A stretch of DNA of 64,000 nucleotides from contig NZ_LT629791.1 in NCBI RefSeq assembly GCF_900105925.1, positions 5,984,001-6,048,000 on the forward strand, written 5' to 3'. The stretch is from Jiangella alkaliphila. Lineage in GTDB: Bacteria > Actinomycetota > Actinomycetes > Jiangellales > Jiangellaceae. The position numbers were made by a program, and so were the translations under genes. The notes under the pieces are model-generated. The model made no database searches and was not told the origin of the DNA. It worked only from the letters and a program-made list of their open reading frames with translations. Position 1 is the stretch's first letter. The number at the start of each line of letters is the position of its first letter. Shown piece after piece: positions 1 through 8,908 of this stretch.

Positions 1-1
1 C

Positions 2-385
2 ACGGCCATGGAGAACTGCCTGACCCGCAACCCGGACATCAACGTCGTCTACACGATCAACGAACCGTCCGCCGCCGGCGCGTACGCCGCCCTGGAGGCG
101 GCCGGCGCGGCCGAGGACGTGCTGATCGTCTCCGTCGACGGCGGCTGCGACGGCGTCCAGGCGGTCGCGGACGGGCGGATCGGCGCCACCGCACAGCAGT
201 ACCCGCTGCTGATGGCCTCGGAAGGGGTCAAGGCGATCGCCGACATCGCTCGTGGCGGCGAGCCGCCGACGCCCAGCGACGGCCTCGACTTCTTCAACAC
301 CGGGGTGGCGCTGGTGACGGACACGCCGGCCGACGGCGTCGAGAGCATCGACACCACCGAGGGCGCGAACCTGTGCTGGGGCTGA
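2..385 (+). CDS. Sugar ABC transporter substrate-binding protein, C-terminal fragment (FrcB-like)
   Basis: This reading frame is already open at the window edge, so only the last 127 or so residues of a periplasmic-binding-protein-like lipoprotein are visible. The segment starting [20 protein letters not shown] and the later [19 protein letters not shown] resemble the second lobe of ribose/fructose-type (Peripla_BP_4) binding proteins, where these loops line the sugar site. The closest family I recognise is FrcB of fructose importers; that substrate is inferred mainly from the FrcA-like ATPase two genes downstream. Its stop codon lies inside the next gene (13-nt overlap), so the three genes form one operon. 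The signal peptide and the first domain lie outside the window. Confidence 0.85.
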   Translation, partial: TAMENCLTRNPDINVVYTINEPSAAGAYAALEAAGAAEDVLIVSVDGGCDGVQAVADGRIGATAQQYPLLMASEGVKAIADIARGGEPPTPSDGLDFFNTGVALVTDTPADGVESIDTTEGANLCWG

Positions 386-1400
386 GCACCGAACCGGGCG
401 GGGCGGCGGCGGAGCTGGAGCGCCGCCGCCACTCCCCCGCCCAGCGCGTCCAGCACCTGCTGCACACCCACCCGGCGCTCAGCCCGGCGATCATCCTGCT
501 GGTGACGTGCGTCGTGTTCACGCTGCTCAACGACCGGTTCGCCGCGCCGGGGGCGCTGTCGCTGCTGATCCAGCAGACGGCGATCGTGGCAGCGCTGGCG
601 ATCGGGCAGACGCTGATCATCCTGACCGCCGGCATCGACCTGTCGGTCGGCGCGATCGCGGTGGGCTCGTCCATGCTGGCCGCGATGCTCGCCGCCGAGC
701 AGGGCGTGCCGGCGCCGCTGGCACTGGTCGTCGGCATCGCGGCCGGGCTGGCTGCTGGGAGCGTCAACGGGGTGCTGGTCACCCGGGTCGGGCTGCCGCC
801 GTTCATCGTCACGCTCGGCACGCTGAGCGTGTTCACCGCCGTCGTGCTGATCTACACCGGCGGGCAGAGCGTGCCCGGCGCCGATCTGCCCGACGTGCTC
901 ACCTGGACCGGGACGACGTTCCCGCTCGGCGACTTCCGGCTCACCTACGGCGTGATCATGGTCGCGCTGATGTACCTGGTGGTCGGGTGGGCGCTGAGCC
1001 AGACCGCGTGGGGCCGGCACGTGTACGCCGTCGGCGACGACTCCGACGCGGCGCGGCTGGCCGGCATCCGGGTGAACCGGGTGCTGTTCAGCGTGTACGC
1101 GGTCGCCGGCCTGATCTACGGGCTGGCCGCGTGGGTGCTGATCGGGCGGGCCGGCGCGGCCAGCCCAAACGCGATCGCCGACGCCAACCTCGAGTCGATC
1201 ACCGCGGTCGTCATCGGCGGGACCAGCCTGTTCGGCGGCCGCGGCGGCATCCTGGGGACGCTGCTCGGCGCGCTGATCGTCCAGTCCTTCGCCGTCGGGC
1301 TGTCGCTGGCCGGCGTCGACGACCAGTACCGCCTGCTCGCCGTCGGCGTCCTCGTCATCGCCGCGGTGTCGGTGGACCAGTGGATCAGGAGGGTGCGGGC

Positions 1401-1404
<4 letters not shown>
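373..1404 (+). CDS. Sugar ABC transporter permease (FrcC/RbsC family)
   Basis: A 343-residue integral membrane permease of the BPD_transp_2 family, the channel subunit of a sugar importer. After a basic cytoplasmic N-terminus of about 35 residues there are 8-10 hydrophobic segments. Family signatures are [12 protein letters not shown] near residue 90, [10 protein letters not shown] near 140, and the ATPase-coupling loop [19 protein letters not shown] near 220, followed by [18 protein letters not shown]. Translation probably begins at GTG 373, inside the binding-protein gene, and the stop codon overlaps the ATPase start (ATGA at 1401-1404), which implies translational coupling. Sugar specificity is not readable from the permease; fructose is inferred from the next gene. 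Confidence 0.9.
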
Positions 1405-2168
<764 letters not shown>

Positions 2169-2187
2169 GGAAGCGGCGCCGGGGCCT

Positions 2188-2193
2188 TACACT
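2188..2193 (+). promoter_or_regulatory. -10 box of a leaderless promoter
   Basis: TACACT fits the actinobacterial TANNNT -10 consensus and lies 8 nt before GTG 2202, with no Shine-Dalgarno sequence between, so the transcript of the following three-gene group probably begins at or next to its start codon. No convincing -35 box is seen. Confidence 0.5.
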
Positions 2194-2201
2194 CTGGTGC
2201 C

Positions 2202-2846
2202 GTGATGGCGGAGTCGGGGGGTCGGCCGCGGCGCGCGGGCCTGGGTGCCCCGCAGCTGACGCTCGCGGGGAGCGCGGCGGGCGCGGTGGTGCTGGCCGTG
2301 CTGGCCGCCGGCGGCTTCGACCCGCTGGAGAAGCCGGAGACCGACATCGCGCCGCTCGCCGCCGGTGAGACCGTCGACCTCGGCCCGTTCGAGCTCACCG
2401 TCGACCGGCTGCGGGTGGTCGACGAGCTGCCCGGCATCTCCGAGGGCGACGACGACACCCGCGTGCTGGCGCTGGTCGCGACGGTGGAGGCGACCGGGAC
2501 GGCGACGGAGTACGGCGCGCTGCTCTCCGGCAGCGTCGCGCTGGACGGTGTGCCCGGGGTGACCGCCGATGGCGACGGCTCCGAGCCGGTACCCGCCGAC
2601 GCCGTCCACGTCATGGCCGACGGCACCCGCCTCGACGCCGTCCAGCCGGGGCTGGAGTACGAGGTCGCGCTGGTGTGGGAGCAGGACGCGCGGGCCGACG
2701 TCCCTGCCGAGGCGCGGCTGGTGCTGGTCGGGCGGACGCTGCGGGAGAGCTCCATCGACCACACCCAGGAGTGGCTGGACCCGCTGCCCGTCGCCGCCGG
2801 CGACCTCGAGGTGACGGCGCCGCCCCCGTCAGAGGACGAGTCCTGA
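2202..2846 (+). CDS. Membrane-anchored extracytoplasmic protein, first of three paralogues
   Basis: I do not recognise a named family. The 214-residue protein (213 if ATG 2205 is used) has a basic N-terminus, one transmembrane segment at about residues 18-38 and an extracytoplasmic domain of roughly 170 residues. Just after the membrane segment comes FDPLEKPETDIAPLAAGETV, then a beta-rich region (GPFELTVDRLRVVDELPG) and a long acidic stretch, reminiscent of immunoglobulin-like DUF4352 domains. The next two genes encode proteins with the same length, topology and order of elements, joined by 1-4 nt overlaps, so they are probably co-translated tandem duplicates. A role in binding a ligand or partner at the cell surface is only a guess. 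Confidence 0.75.
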   Translation: MMAESGGRPRRAGLGAPQLTLAGSAAGAVVLAVLAAGGFDPLEKPETDIAPLAAGETVDLGPFELTVDRLRVVDELPGISEGDDDTRVLALVATVEATGTATEYGALLSGSVALDGVPGVTADGDGSEPVPADAVHVMADGTRLDAVQPGLEYEVALVWEQDARADVPAEARLVLVGRTLRESSIDHTQEWLDPLPVAAGDLEVTAPPPSEDES

Positions 2847-3493
2847 TGGGCGGCCGCCGCGTCGCCCGTCCCCCGTCGAGCCGGCTCGGCCGGCTGGGCC
2901 GGCTGCCGCGCCAGGCGGCGTTCGCCGTCCTGCTGGTCGCGGCGCTGGCGACCGGGCGCGCCGTCGAGGGCCTGATGCCGGTCGACGAGGAGACGGGCGC
3001 GCCGTTCGAGCGGCCCGGCGACGTCGGCGACCGCATCGAGACCCGCTGGGGCGACGTCGAGGTGACCTCCGTCGCCGGCTCCACCCGCATCGAGGACCCG
3101 TCCGGCACGCCCCACCTGACCACCGGCGTCTACGTCGTCGTCGAATGGACGTACACCGCGGCCGGCGAGCCGCAGGTCCCGTCGTACGTCGCGATCCGCG
3201 ACACCGAGGGCCGGCTGTTCCGCACCAGCGTCGAGCGCAACCCGTACAGCTCCGGCGGCGCGGCCCAGCCCGGCATCCCGCGGCGGCTGGCGGCCGCGAT
3301 CGAGGTGCCCGCCGACGCCGTCGCCGGCGCGGAGCTGGTCGTCACGCTGCAGTCGAACCCGGAGAACCACCGCCGCGACGACCTCGCCGTCGTCGACCTC
3401 GGGCTGACGGCGGACGACGCCGGCGCCTGGGCCGCGTCGGAGGAGCCGATCGAGGTCGACGAGCCGGCCGACGGACCTGGGGCGGCGTCGTGA
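2846..3493 (+). CDS. Membrane-anchored extracytoplasmic protein, second of three paralogues
   Basis: The product has 215 residues. An arginine-rich N-terminus precedes a single transmembrane segment at about residues 17-36, then an outside domain with the post-membrane motif MPVDEETGAPFERPGDVGD and a beta-rich core (GDVEVTSVAGSTRIED, VYVVVEWTYTAAGE, YVAIRDTEGRLFRTS). The alternation of hydrophobic strands and the phrase on a variable being compared with a set of strands match the proteins before and after it. The start ATG 2846 overlaps the previous stop by one base (TGATG). No catalytic motif is visible. Function unknown; expected to act with its two neighbours. Confidence 0.75.
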   Translation: MGGRRVARPPSSRLGRLGRLPRQAAFAVLLVAALATGRAVEGLMPVDEETGAPFERPGDVGDRIETRWGDVEVTSVAGSTRIEDPSGTPHLTTGVYVVVEWTYTAAGEPQVPSYVAIRDTEGRLFRTSVERNPYSSGGAAQPGIPRRLAAAIEVPADAVAGAELVVTLQSNPENHRRDDLAVVDLGLTADDAGAWAASEEPIEVDEPADGPGAAS

Positions 3494-4104
3494 GGCCGCC
3501 GAGCTGGTGGCGGCGCAACCGCTGGGGGCTGGTCGCGCTGCCGGTGGCGGTGGCCGCGGCGCTGGCGGCCAGCTCGTACCGCGTCGAGGACTACTGGTGG
3601 CTGGAGAAGCCGCGCGACCTCGTCGAGGCCGGCGGCGGCGAGTGGGTGACGTTCTCGGCCAGCCAGTACGACCGCACCGGCGACGTGCCGTTCACCGTCC
3701 GGGTCCGGCTCGACGGCGTGCGCGCGGCCGAGGCGCCGCTCGGCGAGGACGACGCGCTGGAGCCGCCCGACGGCGTCCAGGCGGTCGCCGTCGACCTCTC
3801 TCTGTCTGCTGAGCCGGACGTCCCGCTGGCCGGCTGCACGCTGGTGGTCCGCGACGCCGACGGCACCGAGTACGCATACCAGTCCTCGTCGCCGTCGATC
3901 AGCCAGGCGACGTCGCCGTGCGTGCCGCCGGACGCGCGCGGCCCGGAGCTCGACCTGTTCGAGGGGATCGACCCCGACACCGGCCCGCGCCGCCCCGACG
4001 AGTGGTCCGTCAGCCCCGTCGTCCTTCTCCCCGACGGCGTCGAGGTGGCCGAGGTGGTGCTCAGCTGGGGGCCGCCGGACGGCCTGGTGATCAGCGCAGG
4101 CTGA
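3490..4104 (+). CDS. Membrane-anchored extracytoplasmic protein, third of three paralogues
   Basis: The 204-residue product starts at GTG 3490, which overlaps the preceding stop (GTGA). A short basic segment rich in Trp/Arg (PPSWWRRNRWG) leads into one membrane helix at residues 13-29, followed by YWWLEKPRDLVEAGGGEWV, which aligns by eye with the post-membrane segment of the other two paralogues. Unlike them it has two cysteines, CTLVV and SPCVPPDARG, that could form a disulphide outside the cell. The 3' end overlaps the convergent membrane-protein gene by 14 bp. Function unknown. Confidence 0.75.
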   Translation: MRPPSWWRRNRWGLVALPVAVAAALAASSYRVEDYWWLEKPRDLVEAGGGEWVTFSASQYDRTGDVPFTVRVRLDGVRAAEAPLGEDDALEPPDGVQAVAVDLSLSAEPDVPLAGCTLVVRDADGTEYAYQSSSPSISQATSPCVPPDARGPELDLFEGIDPDTGPRRPDEWSVSPVVLLPDGVEVAEVVLSWGPPDGLVISAG

Positions 4105-5404
4105 CGGCCGTGCGCGTCGCCCGGCCGAGGACGCGGTCGATCGCCGCGCCCAGCAGGCACACGACGGCGACGGTGCCGATGACGTGCGAGATCATGCTGG
4201 TGTGCGGGACGAAGGCCAGGTAGGCGCCCAGCGGTAGCGGTCCGAGCAGCTCCCGCCACAGCAGCTCGACCGCGTACTCCAGCCGCTGCGCGATGACGAA
4301 CGCCAGCGCGAACAGCAGCATCGGCGCGAACCCCGCGACGGCGAGCCGGCGCAGGCCGCCGACCAGCGCGCCGAACCGGTCGCCGAGGCCGCCGGTGAGC
4401 TCGTTGCCGACTTCGCGGGCGGGCGTGTGCATGCGGCGGACCAACCCGCCGCGCGGCCGCCGGTGCGAGGCCTGGCGGCGCCGCTCGGGTTCGTGCAGTT
4501 GCTGCCCGTAGACGACCGCACCCACCGTCAGCCACGCGACCGGGATCACCAGCAGCGCGTCGGCGTCGCCGAGCAGCTCGAACAGCCACCTGCTCCCCAC
4601 GTCGACGGCGTTGCCGACCGGGCCGAAGAAGTCCACCAGCGACGCCCACCCGTCGGCGACGGCCTGCGTGACCGCCCGCTCCCGCAGCCACGTGACGGCG
4701 GCGTCCTGGTGGTTGGCGAGCATGCGGGCCAGCGTGACCAGCCACAGCACCTCGACGTACGCGGCGACCCACGGGATCCACCGCATCGGCCGGCGCCCGG
4801 CCAGCACGCCGAGCCCGTACCGCAGCACGATCGCGATCGCCACCAGCGCCATCGCCAGCCAGCCGGTCGCCAGCGCCGTCCGGTTGACGTCCACCTCGCC
4901 GGTGCCCAGCAGCAGGTCGGGGTTGTTGAACAGCTCGTCTGCGACGGCCGTGTTCACGAACCGGAACGCGTCCTCTGACAGGTACCCGTACGACGCGTAG
5001 ATCGCGAGGAACGGGATCATCACACTGCCGACGACGGAGACGACGCTCGCGTGCTGCCGCTGCCCCGGCTCGTCGCTCGCGCCCGCCGCGTCGTCGGCCG
5101 ACCGCTGCAGCGACGGCAGCGAGTTCCGCAGCGCGTAGAGGGCCGCGATGAGGGCGCTCACCGCCGCCAGCGGGCCCAGGACCAGCACGAGCACCCCGAG
5201 CGTCCCGTTGAGGTCGCTCAGCTCGACCGCCGCCCACAACGCCGCGTACCGGCCGGCCTCGCCTGCGAACAGGATCGCCAGCAGCACCGGCCAGTGCCGC
5301 CCCAGCAGCGTCGCCGCCCTGCCCAGCACCGCGAACAAGTCGACGCCGGCAGACCGCAGCGTCGCGCCCAGCCCGGGCCGGCTCGGTGCCTCTGTCACGG
5401 TCAT
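4091..5404 (-). CDS. Polytopic membrane protein, function unknown
   Basis: A 437-residue integral membrane protein with about eight hydrophobic segments, for example around residues 38-60, 68-92, 117-140, 160-190, 200-222, 280-302, 350-380 and 400-425. Two hydrophilic loops carry charged stretches (SADDAAGASDEPGQRQ and HEPERRRQASHRRPRGG). I see no transporter signature, redox motif or catalytic site. The gene converges on the three-paralogue group and its last 14 bp overlap the third paralogue. On the minus strand TATCCT (5418-5413) lies 8 nt before the ATG, so the transcript is probably leaderless. Confidence 0.75.
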   Translation of the reverse strand: MTVTEAPSRPGLGATLRSAGVDLFAVLGRAATLLGRHWPVLLAILFAGEAGRYAALWAAVELSDLNGTLGVLVLVLGPLAAVSALIAALYALRNSLPSLQRSADDAAGASDEPGQRQHASVVSVVGSVMIPFLAIYASYGYLSEDAFRFVNTAVADELFNNPDLLLGTGEVDVNRTALATGWLAMALVAIAIVLRYGLGVLAGRRPMRWIPWVAAYVEVLWLVTLARMLANHQDAAVTWLRERAVTQAVADGWASLVDFFGPVGNAVDVGSRWLFELLGDADALLVIPVAWLTVGAVVYGQQLHEPERRRQASHRRPRGGLVRRMHTPAREVGNELTGGLGDRFGALVGGLRRLAVAGFAPMLLFALAFVIAQRLEYAVELLWRELLGPLPLGAYLAFVPHTSMISHVIGTVAVVCLLGAAIDRVLGRATRTAVSLR

Positions 5405-5520
5405 CGCAGGTCAGGATAGTGGGCAGAACGGGACGTAGTCCCGCCGCTGCCCGCAGCTTGGCACGGCTGGTCACCGCTCAGAATCGGGCATTCCGGGCAT
5501 CCGCGCGATGACCAGCCTTA

Positions 5521-5557
5521 CCAAGGCGGGGGTCAGCCGAGCCAAGGCGGTGGTCAG
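5521..5557. repeat. Short direct repeat at a gene 3' end
   Basis: Two copies of CCAAGGCGGKGGTCAG (5521-5536 and 5542-5557, K is G then T) are separated by five bases. The second copy covers the stop codon of the minus-strand gene that ends at 5554. It is too short to class further. Confidence 0.5.
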
Positions 5558-6264
5558 GGCGCGAGCGTGGCGAGGAGCGGCAGGTGGTCGGAGCCGGAGT
5601 GGTCAAGGATCTCGGCGCGCACGGTCAGCGACGGCGACGCCACGACGTAGTCGATCGGCTCGGACGGCGACGACGTCGGGTAGGAGGGCTGAGGCGACGA
5701 CGGGGCCAGCCGCACCGAGCCGTCGTCGGGCACCCAGGACGACGCCGGGGTGTTGAAGTCGCCGCAGACGAGAAAGGGCGTGTCGAGGCCGCGCACGAGC
5801 GTGAGCAGGCGGTCCAACGCGGCGGCGCGGGCCGGGGCCGAGCGGCGGGGCAGGTGGGTGCTGCCCACCCAGAGGCCGGCCGCACCGACCGCCAGCTTCA
5901 CCAGGACCACCGTCCGCGCCTCCGACGACTCCGACCCGTCGTACAGGCGCGGCGGCCAGCGCAACTGCCACTGCTGCTGCACCGCCCGGATCGGCGCCCT
6001 CACCAGCAGCGCGTTGCCGTAACCGCCCTGCGGCCCGGCGGAATCGCCGTGGTGGACGGTGGGCGGGAAGACCCAGGCGAAGCCGAACCGCTCGGCCAAC
6101 GACGCCAGCACCGACGCGCCGCCCCAGGCCTCGTCGACCTCGACCAGCGAGACGACGTCAGGCTCGGTCTCGGCGATCAGGGCTCCAACGGCGTCGACGT
6201 TCGGGGCTCCGGCGTCGTCGCGCCAGGAGTGGATGTTCCAGTGCAGGATGCGGGTGTCCGGCAT
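5554..6264 (-). CDS. Endonuclease/exonuclease/phosphatase family protein
   Basis: A 236-residue metal-dependent phosphoesterase-fold protein. The ordered motifs of the superfamily are present: HWNIH at residues 8-12, PDVVSLVEVDE with the metal-binding Glu near residue 42, GSTHLPR near 135, the catalytic GDFNTP near 170, PIDYVV near 205 and the closing GSDHLPLL near 226. There is no signal peptide or extra DNA-binding domain, so the substrate (DNA, RNA, lipid phosphate) cannot be called. A leaderless promoter box TAGGCT (6278-6273) precedes the ATG by 8 nt and is arranged back to back with the promoter of the next, divergent gene. Confidence 0.85.
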   Translation of the reverse strand: MPDTRILHWNIHSWRDDAGAPNVDAVGALIAETEPDVVSLVEVDEAWGGASVLASLAERFGFAWVFPPTVHHGDSAGPQGGYGNALLVRAPIRAVQQQWQLRWPPRLYDGSESSEARTVVLVKLAVGAAGLWVGSTHLPRRSAPARAAALDRLLTLVRGLDTPFLVCGDFNTPASSWVPDDGSVRLAPSSPQPSYPTSSPSEPIDYVVASPSLTVRAEILDHSGSDHLPLLATLAP

Positions 6265-6272
6265 GGCTCGTC

Positions 6273-6299
6273 AGCCTAACCAGCGCCGCACCATAGGTT
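6273..6299. promoter_or_regulatory. Back-to-back leaderless -10 boxes
   Basis: Two TANNNT hexamers point in opposite directions: TAGGCT on the minus strand (6278-6273, 8 nt before ATG 6264) and TAGGTT on the plus strand (6294-6299, 6 nt before GTG 6306). Only 41 bp separate the two divergent genes, so polymerases starting on the two strands should compete. Confidence 0.5.
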
Positions 6300-6305
6300 G
6301 GGGCT

Positions 6306-7265
6306 GTGACGCACGACCGCCGCATGATCGGCCTCGCCGAACTGGGCAGTTGGGACGGTCCGGGCGAGCTGGTCGCATTCCTCGGCGTGACGACCGGAGG
6401 CTCGCGCTCCCACGACGTCTTCCCCGGCTGGGCCGCCGTGCTCGGCCGGCCGGACTGGACGCTGCGCGGCGTCGACCTGCCGCTGACCGCACCGGACGAC
6501 GCCTACGACGACCTCGTCGCGGCCGTCGCCGCCAACCCGCGGGTCGCCGGGGCGGTCGTGACCAGCCACAAGCTGCGCCTCTACCGCACCGGCACGGCCC
6601 GGGCCTGCCGCACCGACGTCCTCGTCGACCTCACCCACGAGGTGAACACGCTGGCCCGCACGCCCGGCGGTGTCGACGCGCACGCACGCGACCCGCTCGC
6701 GCTCACCGCCGTCCTGCGCGGGCAGACGCCGCCCGCCGACGTCGTCGTGTACGGGGCCGGCGGCGCGGGGACGGCGCTGCTGCTGGCGCTGACGCTCGAC
6801 GTCGAGGCGACGCTCGCCGCCGGCCACCCGGCACCGCGCGGCGCACGACCGGCCACCATCACCGTCCTCGACACCGACGCCGCCGCGCTCGCCGCCCTGC
6901 GCGCCACGGCCGAAAGGTGCGGCGTCCTGAACGACCGCCTCCGGCTGCTCGACGCCCATGAACCGGCGCCGCCGATCCCAGAACACGCCCTCGTCGTCAA
7001 CGCGACCGGCCTCGGCAAGGACCGCCCCGGCTCGCCGCTGCCACCCGGCGCCGTCCTGCCCGCGACGGCCACGGCCTGGGACTTCAACTACCGCGGCGAC
7101 CTGACGTTCCTCGCCGACGCGCGGGCGTACGGCGCCACCGCCGTCGACGGGTGGGAGTACTTCGTCGCCGGGTGGGGCGCGGCGCTGACGGCGATCGCCG
7201 GCCGGCCGCTCACCGGCGACCTGCTGGCCGAGCTGGCCACGGCCGCCGCCCCGCACCGGCCCTGA
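6306..7265 (+). CDS. Shikimate dehydrogenase family protein
   Basis: The 319-residue protein has the two-domain layout of NADP-dependent shikimate dehydrogenases. The N-terminal substrate domain carries VVTSHK, whose Lys89 corresponds to the catalytic lysine of the usual NVTxPxK motif, and EVNTLAR followed by Asp in GVDAHARDP. The nucleotide domain has GAGGAG near residue 151 and NATGLGKD with WDFNYRGD later. The N-terminus is longer than in AroE and the usual SxSP substrate motif is not obvious, so it may reduce a different keto-cyclitol. No aro genes are nearby. A start at ATG 6324 is possible, but the TAGGTT box favours GTG 6306. Confidence 0.75.
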   Translation: MTHDRRMIGLAELGSWDGPGELVAFLGVTTGGSRSHDVFPGWAAVLGRPDWTLRGVDLPLTAPDDAYDDLVAAVAANPRVAGAVVTSHKLRLYRTGTARACRTDVLVDLTHEVNTLARTPGGVDAHARDPLALTAVLRGQTPPADVVVYGAGGAGTALLLALTLDVEATLAAGHPAPRGARPATITVLDTDAAALAALRATAERCGVLNDRLRLLDAHEPAPPIPEHALVVNATGLGKDRPGSPLPPGAVLPATATAWDFNYRGDLTFLADARAYGATAVDGWEYFVAGWGAALTAIAGRPLTGDLLAELATAAAPHRP

Positions 7266-7276
7266 CGCGCAGGACG

Positions 7277-8422
7277 TCAGCCACGCAGCAACGCGTTGAG
7301 CCGGGCCGCCTGACGGGTCAGATGCTCGACCTCCGCGAGGGTCGGCGCCTTCGCGGCCGCCTCGGCGTACAGCCGGGCCGCCAGCGCCGGCTCGCCGTCG
7401 CGCTCGTGCAGGTACGCCGCCACCGCCGCGTACCGGGGCAGCGACTCGTCCAGCTCCGCGAGCGCCGCCAGGCCGGCGCGCGGCCCGTCCGCCTCGCCGA
7501 CGACCACCGCGCGGTTGAGCCGGACGACGGGGCTGCCGGTCAGCCGCACCAGCTCGTCATACCACTCGACGATCTGCACCCAGTCGGTCTCGTCGGCCGC
7601 CGCCGCGTCGGCGTGCAGCGCCGCGATGGCGGCCTGCGCCTGGAACTCGCCCAGCCGGTCCCGGGCCAACGCCGCCTGCAGGATCGCCACGCCCTCGGCG
7701 ATCGCCGCGGTATCCCACCGGGACCGGTCCTGCTCGGCCAGCGGCACCAGGCTGCCGTCGGGCGCGGTCCGGGCCGCCCGCCGGGCGTGGTGCAGCAGCA
7801 TGAGCGCGAGCAGCCCGGCCACCTCCGGGTGATCGATCGCGGCCGCGAGCTGCCGGGTGAGCCTGATCGCCTCGGCGGCGAGGTCGACGTCGCCGGAGTA
7901 GCCCTCGTTGAACACCAGGTAGAGGACCCGCAGCACGGTCGCGACGTCGCCGGGCTGGTCGAACCGCACGTCCGACACCGTTCGCTTGGCCCGGCTGATC
8001 CGCTGCGCCATCGTCGCCTCGGGCACCAGATACGCCTGGGCGATCTGCCGCGTCGTCAGCCCGCCCACCGCGCGAAGCGTCAGCGCGACGGCGGACGACG
8101 GCGTCAGTGACGGGTGACTGCACAGGAAGTAGAGCTGCAGCGTGTCGTCCACGCCGGACGCGGGCCCGGGCGCGGGCTCGTCCTCGACGACGTCCTCGCG
8201 CCGGCGGCGGGCGGCGTCGGCCCGGGTCGCGTCGAGGAACCGGCGCCACGCGGCCGCGACCAGCCACGCCTTCGGGTCGCGCGGCGGATCGTCCGGCCAG
8301 GTCTCCAGCGCCTTGATCAGCGCCTCCTGCACGGCGTCCTCGGCCGACGCGAAGTCCGCTCCGCGCCGGACGAGGACGCCGATCACCGCGGGCACCAACT
8401 CCCGCAGCAGGGCCTCGTTCAC
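7277..8422 (-). CDS. ECF42-type RNA polymerase sigma factor with C-terminal extension
   Basis: A 381-residue sigma factor starting at GTG 8422, which overlaps the stop of the DGPF gene (GTGA). Region 2 is near residues 10-75 (ASAEDAVQEALIKALETWP) and region 4 near 110-170 (LTLRAVGGLTTRQIAQAYLV, ATMAQRISRAKR). A C-terminal extension of about 200 residues follows (VLYLVFNEGYSGDVDLAAEAIRLTR, DWVQIVEWYDEL), rich in alpha-helical repeats. This extension and co-transcription with a DGPF/YCII protein define group ECF42, which lacks a classical anti-sigma factor. The extension is thought to control activity. The probable autoregulatory promoter is at 8876-8902. Confidence 0.92.
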   Translation of the reverse strand: MNEALLRELVPAVIGVLVRRGADFASAEDAVQEALIKALETWPDDPPRDPKAWLVAAAWRRFLDATRADAARRRREDVVEDEPAPGPASGVDDTLQLYFLCSHPSLTPSSAVALTLRAVGGLTTRQIAQAYLVPEATMAQRISRAKRTVSDVRFDQPGDVATVLRVLYLVFNEGYSGDVDLAAEAIRLTRQLAAAIDHPEVAGLLALMLLHHARRAARTAPDGSLVPLAEQDRSRWDTAAIAEGVAILQAALARDRLGEFQAQAAIAALHADAAAADETDWVQIVEWYDELVRLTGSPVVRLNRAVVVGEADGPRAGLAALAELDESLPRYAAVAAYLHERDGEPALAARLYAEAAAKAPTLAEVEHLTRQAARLNALLRG

Positions 8423-8826
8423 TCGGTCACCGTGGGCAGCGGGCCCAGGAGTGGACGCAGCTCGAGCCACTCGTGGATCGGCTTCCCGCCCGCGCCGGGG
8501 GCGGCGGACAACTCGCCGGCCAGCTCGACGGCGCGCTCGTAGCTGTCGACGTCGATGACCATCCAGCCGGCGATGAGGTCCTTGGTCTCGGCGAACGGGC
8601 CGTCGGTGACCGGCGGCCGCCCCGCGCCGTCGAACCGGACGAAGGTGCCCTCGGGCGCGATGGCCTGCTCGCCGACGAACTCACCGGTCGCCTGGATCCT
8701 CGCCGCGAAGTCGACCATGTACTGCACGTGTGCCGAGATCTCCTCCGGCGTCCACTGGTCCATCGGCACGTCGTTCACCGCAGCCGGGGCGCCGCGGTAG
8801 TGCTTGAGCAACAGGTACTTGGCCAT
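8419..8826 (-). CDS. DGPF / YCII-related domain protein, partner of the ECF sigma factor
   Basis: The 135-residue protein contains the diagnostic motif TDGPFAETKDLIAGW around residues 75-90 and the C-terminal IHEWLELRPLL. DGPF proteins have a dimeric alpha-beta barrel-like fold related to muconolactone isomerase and YCII. Their biochemical role is unsettled, although several are encoded as targets of ECF42 sigma factors. Here the gene is first in a two-gene operon with the sigma factor and overlaps it by 4 nt. A TGTCGA-N17-CGTC promoter lies 50-76 nt upstream. SD-like AGGAGA precedes the ATG. Confidence 0.9.
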   Translation of the reverse strand: MAKYLLLKHYRGAPAAVNDVPMDQWTPEEISAHVQYMVDFAARIQATGEFVGEQAIAPEGTFVRFDGAGRPPVTDGPFAETKDLIAGWMVIDVDSYERAVELAGELSAAPGAGGKPIHEWLELRPLLGPLPTVTE

Positions 8827-8875
8827 CGTGTCTCCTCGGTACGGTGCGACCCATTGTGGCCGCGTCCATCCCTGG

Positions 8876-8902
8876 GACGGAGCCGGGCGCGGTTTCTCGA
8901 CA
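8876..8902 (-). promoter_or_regulatory. Probable ECF42-dependent promoter
   Basis: On the minus strand TGTCGA (8902-8897) and CGTC (8879-8876) are separated by exactly 17 nt. This matches the -35 TGTCGA and -10 CGWC elements reported for ECF42 sigma factors. It lies upstream of the DGPF-sigma operon and would make the sigma factor control its own synthesis. Transcription would start near 8868, giving a leader of about 40 nt. Confidence 0.7.
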
Positions 8903-8908
8903 TCGGCG

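Noticed and set aside
5405..5553. Possible small gene in the gap between two minus-strand genes
   Set aside because: Frames are short, lack an SD and contain a direct repeat. The region holds a GGGAC/GTCCC hairpin and a promoter but no convincing coding sequence.
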